Shown piece by piece: positions 1-6,244 of a DNA stretch of 7,124 nt. The DNA is taken from contig CAJXTM010000178.1 in assembly GCA_913061385.1 (NCBI GenBank), positions 1 through 7,124 on the forward strand, read 5' to 3'. The DNA is from an uncultured Rhodopirellula sp. Its GTDB lineage: Bacteria; Planctomycetota; Planctomycetia; Pirellulales; Pirellulaceae. The translations under genes were made by a program, and so were the position numbers. The notes beneath the pieces are model-generated. The model was given only the letters and a program-made list of their open reading frames with translations. It had not been told where the DNA came from and did not search any database. How positions within the stretch are numbered: position 1 is the stretch's first letter; each line of letters opens with the position of its first letter.

Positions 1-43
1 TCAGCCTCGGTCTCGTGGGCTCGGAGATGTGTATAAGAGACAG
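1..43 (+). other. Nextera (Tn5) sequencing adapter, left end
   Basis: This is synthetic sequence, not genome. Bases 25-43 are the 19-base Tn5 mosaic end AGATGTGTATAAGAGACAG. Bases 10-24 are the P7-side Nextera adapter GTCTCGTGGGCTCGG. Bases 2-9 (CAGCCTCG) fit the 8-base i7 index, and base 1 would be the last base of the P7 primer. The block is the exact reverse complement of the right end. An apparent reading frame starting at 29 begins with MYKRQ, a peptide encoded by the mosaic end and therefore artefactual. Confidence 0.98.
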
Positions 44-44
44 G

Positions 45-641
45 CCGTAGATAATGCACGAAGTAACCAAGACGTTCGCTGCCCGAATCACCCATCTCGT
101 TTATCACACGCTCGAAAACCTCAGGGAGCAGATGCTCACGACCGTAAGCGAATGACGCTGCAAGTTCGCAACTCTGCGAGTGGGTGGCGCTGGACAGAGT
201 TCGGTAGACGAATTGACGCGTGCAATCTGGAATCCGAGCATTCTCTAGAGCGGCCAGAGGTCCGGTGCCGTTCCGCAACGCAGAGATAAATGTGTCGATC
301 TGCGTTGTGCTGGCCTGACAACGGCTCATGGCCCGCAAATAAATCTCGAAGTGCGAAGCGTAACCACCTTCGCCATCTTCATCGCTCTCCTCGCACAGAA
401 CGATCTCGTTCACCAAACGACGTGCTTGGGTATTTCCTGAAGGAAGCCAAACAGTCTCGACGCACGTCAACGCCCGTTGCAGCGTTTTCAAAATCGTCAT
501 GAAGTCCCAAACCGCGAAGACGTGGTTCTCCATAAAAACCTGTACATCTTCAACTGTTTGCAGCGCATTATAAAGTGGATGCGAACGCAGTCTCTCGTTC
601 AGCGGTGCGATGCTCTCGGTAATTGTCTTGCTTTGGTCCAT
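45..641 (-). CDS. DUF3050 family protein, heme-oxygenase-like fold (3' partial)
   Basis: The frame runs from an ATG at 641-639 leftward without a stop into the adapter, giving 199 genomic codons. The N-terminus (IAPLNERLRSHPLYNAL), FMENHVFAVWDFM (about residues 36-48), the EESDEDGEGGYASHFE segment (84-99) and FAYGREHLLPEVF (164-176) match my recollection of the DUF3050 family. These proteins are helical, usually somewhat over 230 residues, and related in fold to heme oxygenase/TENA-type proteins. Conserved-looking H40, E84/E85, H97, E169 and H170 could be metal ligands by analogy with heme-oxygenase-like diiron enzymes; that is inference. The molecular function is unknown. The C-terminal part, where I expect a further His/Asp-rich motif, is lost at the library end. 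No strong ribosome binding site precedes the ATG (only ACAGAG), but no upstream in-frame ATG exists nearby and the family N-terminus fits. No signal peptide is seen, so a cytoplasmic location is likely. The gene is divergent from the FG-GAP gene. Confidence 0.9.
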
Positions 642-1377
642 CTCTGTTACTTTTCGTTGTGGTTGAACAATTCGAGTGTCAGTCGTCCTCGACAGCGAAC
701 GAGGCTCTCTATCGCAGAGCGTCAAAGGGCTGAGACCTTGTTGGTAGCCAATGGCATTGCTAACCAAACACCCCCGCCTCGTCGCCTCGCTATTTTAGCC
801 CGCATCCCCAAAACCGTAAGGGCGTGACATTGAGAGGTCCCGAGATTTCAAAGGCAATGACCCAAGAAGTGCGTCGCAAATTAACTGACCGTTACTTTTG
901 CCGTCGATTCGCTTGCTGCCAGCGTCCGTGTGAGCGTCCATGCCGGAGCAACTACGAACGCATCGTTTGACTCACTTTCACATCTCCTCAGCTCTGTAAG
1001 GACCGCACAAACCGCCTACAAATAACACTTCGACGATCCAACAAACAGTTCGTTCTTGTGCTGCCTAACCCCACCGCAGTACGTGACCAACTGCCGCATG
1101 TTGAAATCGCTTGCAAGAACTCCCTGCGAAGCCCCATTTTGCTGGTGATGGGCAAACGGCAATCGTTGCATACATTTTCAGTTCCGGCTATTCACTGGTC
1201 ACCTAAACCCTGCAATCGCTCAAAGTATAAGGGTTGAATCATCGAAACCATCTACAGTGAAGCCAGGCGGCCTGATCAGTGAAGTCAATCTTCCCGGGAG
1301 ATGGTTTATACTCGACACCGACATTCACAAATCCAGCTACGTCCCACCATGCTTTCCGTTAGATCAGCCTCCGTCCA
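642..1377. other. Non-coding spacer between divergent genes
   Basis: This 736-base stretch separates the left-going DUF3050 gene from the right-going FG-GAP gene and should hold both promoters. No frame here reads like a protein over a useful length. The longer open frames are extensions of shadows of the flanking genes. I see no tRNA-like, rRNA-like or CRISPR-like structure. Possible -10 boxes for the right-hand gene are TATAAG at 1226-1231 and TATACT at 1307-1312, but neither has a convincing -35 box 16-18 bases upstream. A 37-codon Cys/Arg-rich open frame lies at 857-970. A short direct repeat lies at 1255-1284. Confidence 0.6.
1255..1287. repeat. Short direct repeat, two copies of CAGTGAAGyCA
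   Basis: CAGTGAAGCCA at 1255-1265 recurs as CAGTGAAGTCA at 1277-1287. Ten of eleven bases are identical and the copies start 22 bases apart, close to two helical turns. The pair lies just upstream of the TATACT candidate at 1307-1312 and about 90-120 bases before the FG-GAP gene start. Regulator half-sites would look like this, but a chance repeat of this size in a 700-base spacer is quite possible. Confidence 0.25.
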
Positions 1378-3594
1378 ATGCCGACCACCTTTGCTATGCG
1401 TCTACTGCCTATCGTCCTGACTTTGACCTTTGTGGCTTTCAGTTCCGCCCTGACACAACCAATTTCAGCTGCGGAGATTAGGGGTACCGCAACAATGACG
1501 TACGCGGATGCCGAACCTCTGGTAAGTAAGGGTGCAGTAATAAAATTGGACAATCACTGCACCGTCCGCTGCTATGACTGGGATCAGGACGGTGATCTCG
1601 ACCTGATTGCTGGCGATGGTGGCGGAAGACTCTGGCTAATAAAAAACAGTGGCAGCCAAACTCATCCAGTCCTGGAAGAGAAACAGCCACTGGTCGCAGG
1701 TCAGAAATCGAAATGGGGAAATTCATACACAGGTGTCGTTCTCGCACAATTGGTCGGTAACGAATTGCCAGACCTTGTTGTGGGTCACTCTCGACGGCTC
1801 GTCACCATTCACAAAAACATTGGCTCGGCTCAGCACCCGGCCTTTGAAGAGCAGAGCACGACTGTCGAAATCCAGCCCAGCTGTGATGGGCGATTTGATT
1901 TGGCCGACTGGGACGGGGATGGACAACAGGATTTGATCACGGGATCTTTCGATGGGATTGTTCAATGGCACCGCAACACCAGTACTTCAAACAAACTGAC
2001 GTTTTCTGCAGGTGAACCGTTTTGCGATATCCGAATCGCATACAACTCCCACCCACGAGTACTCGACTTTGATGGCGACAACAAACTCGATCTTTTATTG
2101 GGGCTTAATTGGGGCAGCGTTACGCTTTATCGTCACGCTTCGGAGCATTCCATTCCTGGCCTTGCGGCTGGCCAACAACTGAAATGGAGTAATGGAAAAA
2201 ACCTGAACATTCGAGAGATGAACGGAGACGATACAACTCCGGAATTGTCGGACTGGGACGGGGACGGGGTTCTCGACTTGATCAGTGGTGGAAAAAATGG
2301 GCAGATCTTTTGGATGAAGGGGATAGGTTATCCATCTCGTGTCAACACGCTCAAAAATCTGCTTGCCAAACACAACCAAAACCTTGGCAGAACCCTTTTA
2401 GACAACGACGATATCCGTCAAGAAATCTTTGGATGCCTGACAGCACTACAAGCAGATCTTCGCAGTGGGTTAATTTCATCAACCGCAAGACAAGAGCTTT
2501 TCAATTCGCTGGCACCATTGGCTCGGCAGTATCCTCAACATCTCTCCCGTCAGCACTTTAATCTCGAACGAGATCCACATCTTCCTATACTTGCTGCGCA
2601 ATACTGGGTTGTACTGCTAGAAAGTCTTCCAGAGTCCAAAGCAAATCGCCAACGGGTCGCAGATGCACTCGGTTTCGAATCAGGATACCGAACACTTCTT
2701 GTCGACCTGGGTGTCATTTTCATCGACAACAACACGGCTACCCCTGAGCATCTCGATGCCATGATCACGTTGATGCGTCAAATGCCACCCGCAACATGGG
2801 AGGTAGAAACGATCACAGTCGCAGGCTGGCTTGGGCCGGCAGTGAAAACACAAAAAATTCGATCTCGATCTGGGGTCAATATCTTTGACCTGCCACTCGG
2901 GCGTCCAGAAAATAGTTTTGCTGGCGATTCGCCTCGGCCCGGAGTCACAGACGTTTACCTCATCTGCCTGGCACATGAATTGGCGCACAACATGTTGGAC
3001 ACCGTCGGCCGTAAAAAGCGACCAGACCTGTACGAACGAAAATTCACAGGACTAGCTCAGGCCGCAGGTCCACACGTTGTCTACCGATCACCTCCATCGA
3101 AGGGGATCGACATGGAAGCCACCAAGGCAAACTTTCGTCGCATTGGTGCATGGGATGGCCAGAAAGAGACATGGCGTGATGCTTGGATCGGTTACTTTGC
3201 TGGGAAGCAGGAGTTCGACCGGGCTTACTCACGAGGGAACATCCAGTTCTTTCTCGATTCTCCCCAAGAGGCATTTGCTACGCTTGCCAATCAATACTAC
3301 GCCGACAGCGGACTCATGCTCGAGTTTTGCAAAAACCGCTGGGATGCGGGAAACCGCACCAACGTCAACCAATTCCTGCTCATCGCCGAATATCTCAGCG
3401 AAGGCAAAGATCAAGGCAAATTCTTCCAATTGAAACCTGGCGGCAAACTGTCTGTGGAATCAGTTCAATTTAAACGAGATCCCCAGTCCCGTATCAGCAA
3501 CCTGAAATCAGGAAACTTAACAGCACGATTCAGCTATCAAGACAACGGACTGGTGACGTCATTTGAACTTGCAACCAACAACAAACAAAAGTGA
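1378..3594 (+). CDS. Exported FG-GAP/VCBS propeller protein with C-terminal HExxH metallopeptidase-like domain
   Basis: The product has 738 residues. A signal peptide covers about residues 7-31 (MRLLPIVLTLTFVAFSSAL, then QPISA before AE), so it is probably exported. Five FG-GAP/VCBS-type repeats follow: DWDQDGDLDL (67-76), a degenerate LVGNELPDLV (125-134), DWDGDGQQDL (177-186), DFDGDNKLDL (230-239) and DWDGDGVLDL (292-301). In this family the Asp-rich loops bind calcium and the repeats build a beta-propeller. A helical linker (about 325-440) leads to a domain with HELAH at 533-537, the zinc-binding HExxH motif of zincin peptidases. E631 in SPQEAFATLANQY is a candidate third ligand, as in gluzincins. 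The substrate is unknown. An in-frame TAG at 1360 bounds the start. ATG 1378 gives a longer n-region and ATG 1396 (M7) gives a more typical signal peptide; neither has a clear ribosome binding site. TGA is followed directly by TAG. The FG-GAP part is secure; peptidase activity is inferred. Confidence 0.93.
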   Translation: MPTTFAMRLLPIVLTLTFVAFSSALTQPISAAEIRGTATMTYADAEPLVSKGAVIKLDNHCTVRCYDWDQDGDLDLIAGDGGGRLWLIKNSGSQTHPVLEEKQPLVAGQKSKWGNSYTGVVLAQLVGNELPDLVVGHSRRLVTIHKNIGSAQHPAFEEQSTTVEIQPSCDGRFDLADWDGDGQQDLITGSFDGIVQWHRNTSTSNKLTFSAGEPFCDIRIAYNSHPRVLDFDGDNKLDLLLGLNWGSVTLYRHASEHSIPGLAAGQQLKWSNGKNLNIREMNGDDTTPELSDWDGDGVLDLISGGKNGQIFWMKGIGYPSRVNTLKNLLAKHNQNLGRTLLDNDDIRQEIFGCLTALQADLRSGLISSTARQELFNSLAPLARQYPQHLSRQHFNLERDPHLPILAAQYWVVLLESLPESKANRQRVADALGFESGYRTLLVDLGVIFIDNNTATPEHLDAMITLMRQMPPATWEVETITVAGWLGPAVKTQKIRSRSGVNIFDLPLGRPENSFAGDSPRPGVTDVYLICLAHELAHNMLDTVGRKKRPDLYERKFTGLAQAAGPHVVYRSPPSKGIDMEATKANFRRIGAWDGQKETWRDAWIGYFAGKQEFDRAYSRGNIQFFLDSPQEAFATLANQYYADSGLMLEFCKNRWDAGNRTNVNQFLLIAEYLSEGKDQGKFFQLKPGGKLSVESVQFKRDPQSRISNLKSGNLTARFSYQDNGLVTSFELATNNKQK

Positions 3595-3692
3595 TAGCAA
3601 ACCGCATGAGGTAGGTTCGAATAAACCTTGGTGTTTCACAGGAGCCAGTGACTTCGCTTGCTGATTTCAGGGAATCCTGCTATCTAACCCAC
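3595..3692. other. Short spacer without a convincing terminator
   Basis: This 98-base spacer separates the FG-GAP gene from the lipoprotein gene. The only hairpin I see is AGGTT (3613-3617) with AACCT (3624-3628). Its 5-base-pair stem and lack of a T-run make it too weak to call a terminator, so read-through between the two genes is possible. GGAG at 3641-3644 lies three bases before a GTG at 3648 that is in frame with the downstream gene and is its alternative start. Confidence 0.4.
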
Positions 3693-5069
3693 ATGGTTCG
3701 TTTAGCAATCTTGCCTTCTTGGGTCCTGATCATCGCCGTGCCGCTCACTCTGCTGGGCTGCCAATCTCTGCAATCCAATGATGGGTTACTAGAACAGGAA
3801 AGCTCGAACGCCAACGTTTCCTCACGACAACTACGAATCGTGCTTGACGATCTCGTGCTCCAGTTCTCAAGTCAAGTCGAACTAGCGGCGGACCAAATCA
3901 TTGCAGAAAACAATGATCCGCAAGTTCACAAGAATGCCCTGATGTGGAAGATGAATGGCATCGCCTCTTGTTTCCAGGCAGCCTCACGACGGGACCCATT
4001 GGGGTCCTATTTTGACATCTGGATTTTGAACAAGCAGTCTCTTGAACTCTTCGAGAATCCAACCGAGGCAGCACTCTTTGGTGACTCACAAGGTATAGCC
4101 ATTTCGGCAACGAAACAAATGGAGACCACCATGGCTGATGTCTTGGACCTCATCGGTGATGATCTGCCTGTCAACGAGACGTTTGCAAGCGATTTTGCAG
4201 CCGACCATCCAATCAACAACCTTTATTTCAAACGGGCATCAATCACTGCCAACTACACGAAATACATCAGCAAAATTAAAATCAAGGGCCCCGAGTTACT
4301 CGGGGTGGTAGGCGACATCGATCAACAACTGGATCAACTCCAGCGACTCTCTTCGATGTACGCTGAGTTCATCCCCAAGCAAGCACGCTGGAATGGGGAA
4401 CTGGTAATATTGGAAACACTACAGAGCAACGCGGTAATAACGTCACTGCAGAATATGTCACTGGCAGCAAACGGAGTTGCCGTCATCGCTGAGACTACCG
4501 AGGCGATGCCTAGCCTGATTGAGCGAGAGCGAAATCTCCTTCACGACGCGATAACCGAGGAACGCCTCGCCACAATGCAAGCCATTGACCAAATGCGATC
4601 AGAAACGCTCAACAGTTTTCAAGAAGAACGTATTGCAGTCATGGGCCAAGTCCAATCTGAACGAGCGACAGTACTTCAAGCGTTACAAGAGCAAAGAATC
4701 GCAGTAACAAACGACCTCAGCCAACTGGGTGAAGAGTCCCTTGACGAAATGGACAAAGTCATCGATGCAAAGATTTCAAATATCGCGTTACACGGGAGCG
4801 ATCTGATCGACCATGGTTTCCGACGTTTGGCACAGCTTCTTGGTGTCGTTGCTACCTTGAGCTTGCTTTCCTTCGCAGCTTTTCTGCTTATCCGCGAACA
4901 CCACCGCCGCGACAGCGGAATCAGCGAAGCTCCGATCAGAATTCACTCAGCGACGAAGGGCCATCCAGAACCACAATCAAGAGTAGCTTCCCAACCCACC
5001 AAGGCAGTGACTGAACCGCTCCCACAACGCCCGAATCAAGCGCGACATCGAAATCGCCGCGCGGCCTAA
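3693..5069 (+). CDS. Predicted lipoprotein with hendecad coiled coil and C-terminal membrane segment
   Basis: I do not recognise a named family. From ATG 3693 the product is 458 residues. It begins with a lipoprotein-type signal, MVRLAILPSWVLIIAVPLT followed by LLGC, with the lipobox Cys at residue 23 and Gln at +2, compatible with an outer-membrane lipoprotein. A helical, fairly acidic region follows (about 40-270), containing WKMNGIASC, RDPLGSYFDIW and ALFGDSQGIA. Residues 278-343 form six uninterrupted 11-residue repeats such as EERIAVMGQVQ and SERATVLQALQ, with Arg at position 3 in all six and a hydrophobic residue at position 10, typical of a hendecad coiled coil. A 22-residue hydrophobic segment (379-400, LAQLLGVVATLSLLSFAAF onward) is flanked by Arg and His, and a basic, Pro-rich tail of 58 residues ends the protein. 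An alternative GTG at 3648 (GGAG three bases upstream) would add 15 residues before the signal; 3693 is preferred because the signal is then of normal length. Role unknown; a structural or signalling part in the cell envelope is inferred. Confidence 0.88.
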   Translation: MVRLAILPSWVLIIAVPLTLLGCQSLQSNDGLLEQESSNANVSSRQLRIVLDDLVLQFSSQVELAADQIIAENNDPQVHKNALMWKMNGIASCFQAASRRDPLGSYFDIWILNKQSLELFENPTEAALFGDSQGIAISATKQMETTMADVLDLIGDDLPVNETFASDFAADHPINNLYFKRASITANYTKYISKIKIKGPELLGVVGDIDQQLDQLQRLSSMYAEFIPKQARWNGELVILETLQSNAVITSLQNMSLAANGVAVIAETTEAMPSLIERERNLLHDAITEERLATMQAIDQMRSETLNSFQEERIAVMGQVQSERATVLQALQEQRIAVTNDLSQLGEESLDEMDKVIDAKISNIALHGSDLIDHGFRRLAQLLGVVATLSLLSFAAFLLIREHHRRDSGISEAPIRIHSATKGHPEPQSRVASQPTKAVTEPLPQRPNQARHRNRRAA

Positions 5070-5294
5070 GCGTCCACAGAAGCACCTCAGACGAGCATCC
5101 ACACTGGCATACCGAACGCCATCATGCTGCAACTTGGTAAACTCTAAAAGTGTCTATGGTATTGCCGGCACTGCCTGCGACCACAAATCTGGCTGAGATG
5201 ATGCATGGTGATGCGAAACGCGTCAGATCCTAGGTAACTCGATAAATGTGTCCGACGCCGCAAATCACAACGCCAAAGCCAGCACTCACTCACT
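5070..5294. other. Spacer upstream of the TIM-barrel gene
   Basis: No coding frame, terminator hairpin or RNA gene is evident. TTGGTA at about 5134-5139 followed by TATGGT after 15 bases vaguely resembles a promoter, but the spacing is short and I do not call it. A GTG at 5248 would extend the downstream gene by 20 residues and is judged not to be the start. Confidence 0.35.
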
Positions 5295-5300
5295 AGGGAA
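5295..5300 (+). promoter_or_regulatory. Ribosome binding site deciding the start at 5308
   Basis: AGGGAA sits seven bases before ATG 5308. It is the clearest Shine-Dalgarno-like site in the window. It favours 5308 over the in-frame GTG at 5248, which has no purine-rich site at a suitable distance. Starting at 5308 also places a hydrophobic signal segment directly at the N-terminus. Confidence 0.6.
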
Positions 5301-5307
5301 ACTAAGA

Positions 5308-6156
5308 ATGCGTGCAATTCTGTATTGGGCCATGCCTTTTGTCGTGACCGTATTCCTTCATGCTTTTGAGAATCCCAACAGTGCCGGCTGGGAAGACAGT
5401 ACCGCCGCTACAAAATTCGAACCAGATCTGTATGCATTTCAAAATGGTCTTGGCTTCGGAACTGCGGCCGAGGAAGCAAATTTCCTAAAGCAAAATGGCT
5501 ATGCTGGCGTTTGCCAAGTTTTTGACAAAGGCGACGCACTGGCCAACCGTATCGACGCCTATGAAAAAGTGAACCTTCGTGTCGGAAGTGTTTATCTGAA
5601 TGTCAACGACACGCCCATTTTGGAAAACACGGTCAAACCACTCGCCAATCGAGATGCGATCATTGAACTCACAGTTCAAAAAATGTCGCCGAAAACGGTC
5701 GAGGCGATTCGGCAAACTGCAAGTATGGCAGAGAAGCTCAATATCCGAGTCGCACTCTACCCCCATCATGGCAATGCAATCGCTACCATGCCTCAAGCCA
5801 TCGAATTGGTGCGGAAAGTGGGACACTCAAATCTCGGCATCATGTTCAACCTGTGCCACTTTTTAAAAAACGAAAAACCAGAGACACTGCAATCCGCTCT
5901 TACACAAGCGGCTCCGCACTTATTTTCGCTAAGTACAGCAGGTGCAGACAAACAGGGCACCAACTGGGGGCAACTGATCAAGACTTTGGACCAAGGAACT
6001 TTTCCACAAACAGAACTGTTCGGGATTTTAAAAACACTTAACTACAAAGGAGACGTCGCCTTGCAATGCTATGGTGTCAAAGGTGACAAGAAACAAAACC
6101 TCAAAACGTGCATGACGGCGTGGCGGGCGATTGTCTCAAATGTCAATTCAAACTGA
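5308..6156 (+). CDS. Exported xylose-isomerase-like TIM-barrel protein (sugar phosphate isomerase/epimerase family)
   Basis: The product has 282 residues from ATG 5308, chosen for the AGGGAA site and because the N-terminus (MRAILYWAMPFVVTVFLHAF) is then a signal-type hydrophobic segment. The rest fits the Pfam AP_endonuc_2 / xylose-isomerase-like barrel. Motifs are YAFQNGLGF (42-50), FLKQNGYAGV (59-68), VALYPHHG (148-155), LGIMFNLCHFLKNE (176-189), LFSLSTAGAD (205-214) and VALQCYGVKGD (250-260). I associate this motif set with a group of planctomycete proteins annotated as sugar phosphate isomerase/epimerase. H153/H154 and H184 lie where family members bind divalent metal; this is positional inference. 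Export suggests action on free sugars or polysaccharide breakdown products outside the cytoplasm, not on phosphorylated intermediates. The substrate is unknown. The gene ends convergently with the PDZ gene and shares the hairpin at 6197-6222. Confidence 0.9.
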   Translation: MRAILYWAMPFVVTVFLHAFENPNSAGWEDSTAATKFEPDLYAFQNGLGFGTAAEEANFLKQNGYAGVCQVFDKGDALANRIDAYEKVNLRVGSVYLNVNDTPILENTVKPLANRDAIIELTVQKMSPKTVEAIRQTASMAEKLNIRVALYPHHGNAIATMPQAIELVRKVGHSNLGIMFNLCHFLKNEKPETLQSALTQAAPHLFSLSTAGADKQGTNWGQLIKTLDQGTFPQTELFGILKTLNYKGDVALQCYGVKGDKKQNLKTCMTAWRAIVSNVNSN

Positions 6157-6196
6157 CGCAAAGCTAAGGCAGAAATCTTGGCAGCTAGCACAAAAA

Positions 6197-6222
6197 AACC
6201 CAATGCTCCATTGCATTGGGTT
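6197..6222 (-). terminator. Intrinsic terminator hairpin between convergent genes
   Basis: AACCCAATGC (6197-6206) and GCATTGGGTT (6213-6222) form a perfect 10-base-pair stem with a 6-base loop, TCCATT. Read on the minus strand, the stem runs into seven consecutive T (complement of the A-run 6192-6198), a classical rho-independent terminator for the PDZ gene whose stop lies 22 bases before it. On the plus strand the 3' side is only TTCTTC, so termination of the TIM-barrel gene, which stops 40 bases upstream, is plausible but weaker. Confidence 0.85.
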
Positions 6223-6244
6223 CTTCGGCACATCACGACAGCCA

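Noticed and set aside
29..827. Plus-strand open frames at 29-289, 290-502 and 477-827
   Set aside because: They are mostly antisense to the DUF3050 gene, are rich in Arg/Ser/His, and the first starts inside the adapter.
787..840. Segment around TTTTAGCCCGC and CCGTAAGGGCGTGACATT as a planctomycete intergenic repeat
   Set aside because: It only vaguely resembles such repeats, there is one copy in the window and no clear hairpin.
1257..1481. Plus-strand 74-codon open frame before and over the FG-GAP start
   Set aside because: It overlaps the signal peptide region out of frame, and its sequence does not look like a protein family.
3648..3692. GTG 3648 as start of the lipoprotein gene
   Set aside because: The GGAG is only three bases away and the extra 15 residues would lengthen the n-region of the signal; ATG 3693 gives a normal lipoprotein signal. 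Not fully excluded.
5248..5307. GTG 5248 as start of the TIM-barrel gene
   Set aside because: It has no suitable ribosome binding site, while AGGGAA precedes ATG 5308 at good spacing and the signal segment begins there.
642..5307. A defence system, CRISPR array, toxin-antitoxin pair or biosynthetic cluster
   Set aside because: No regularly spaced repeats, nucleases, ATPases, reverse transcriptase or characteristic small gene pairs are visible; the genes encode envelope or exported proteins.
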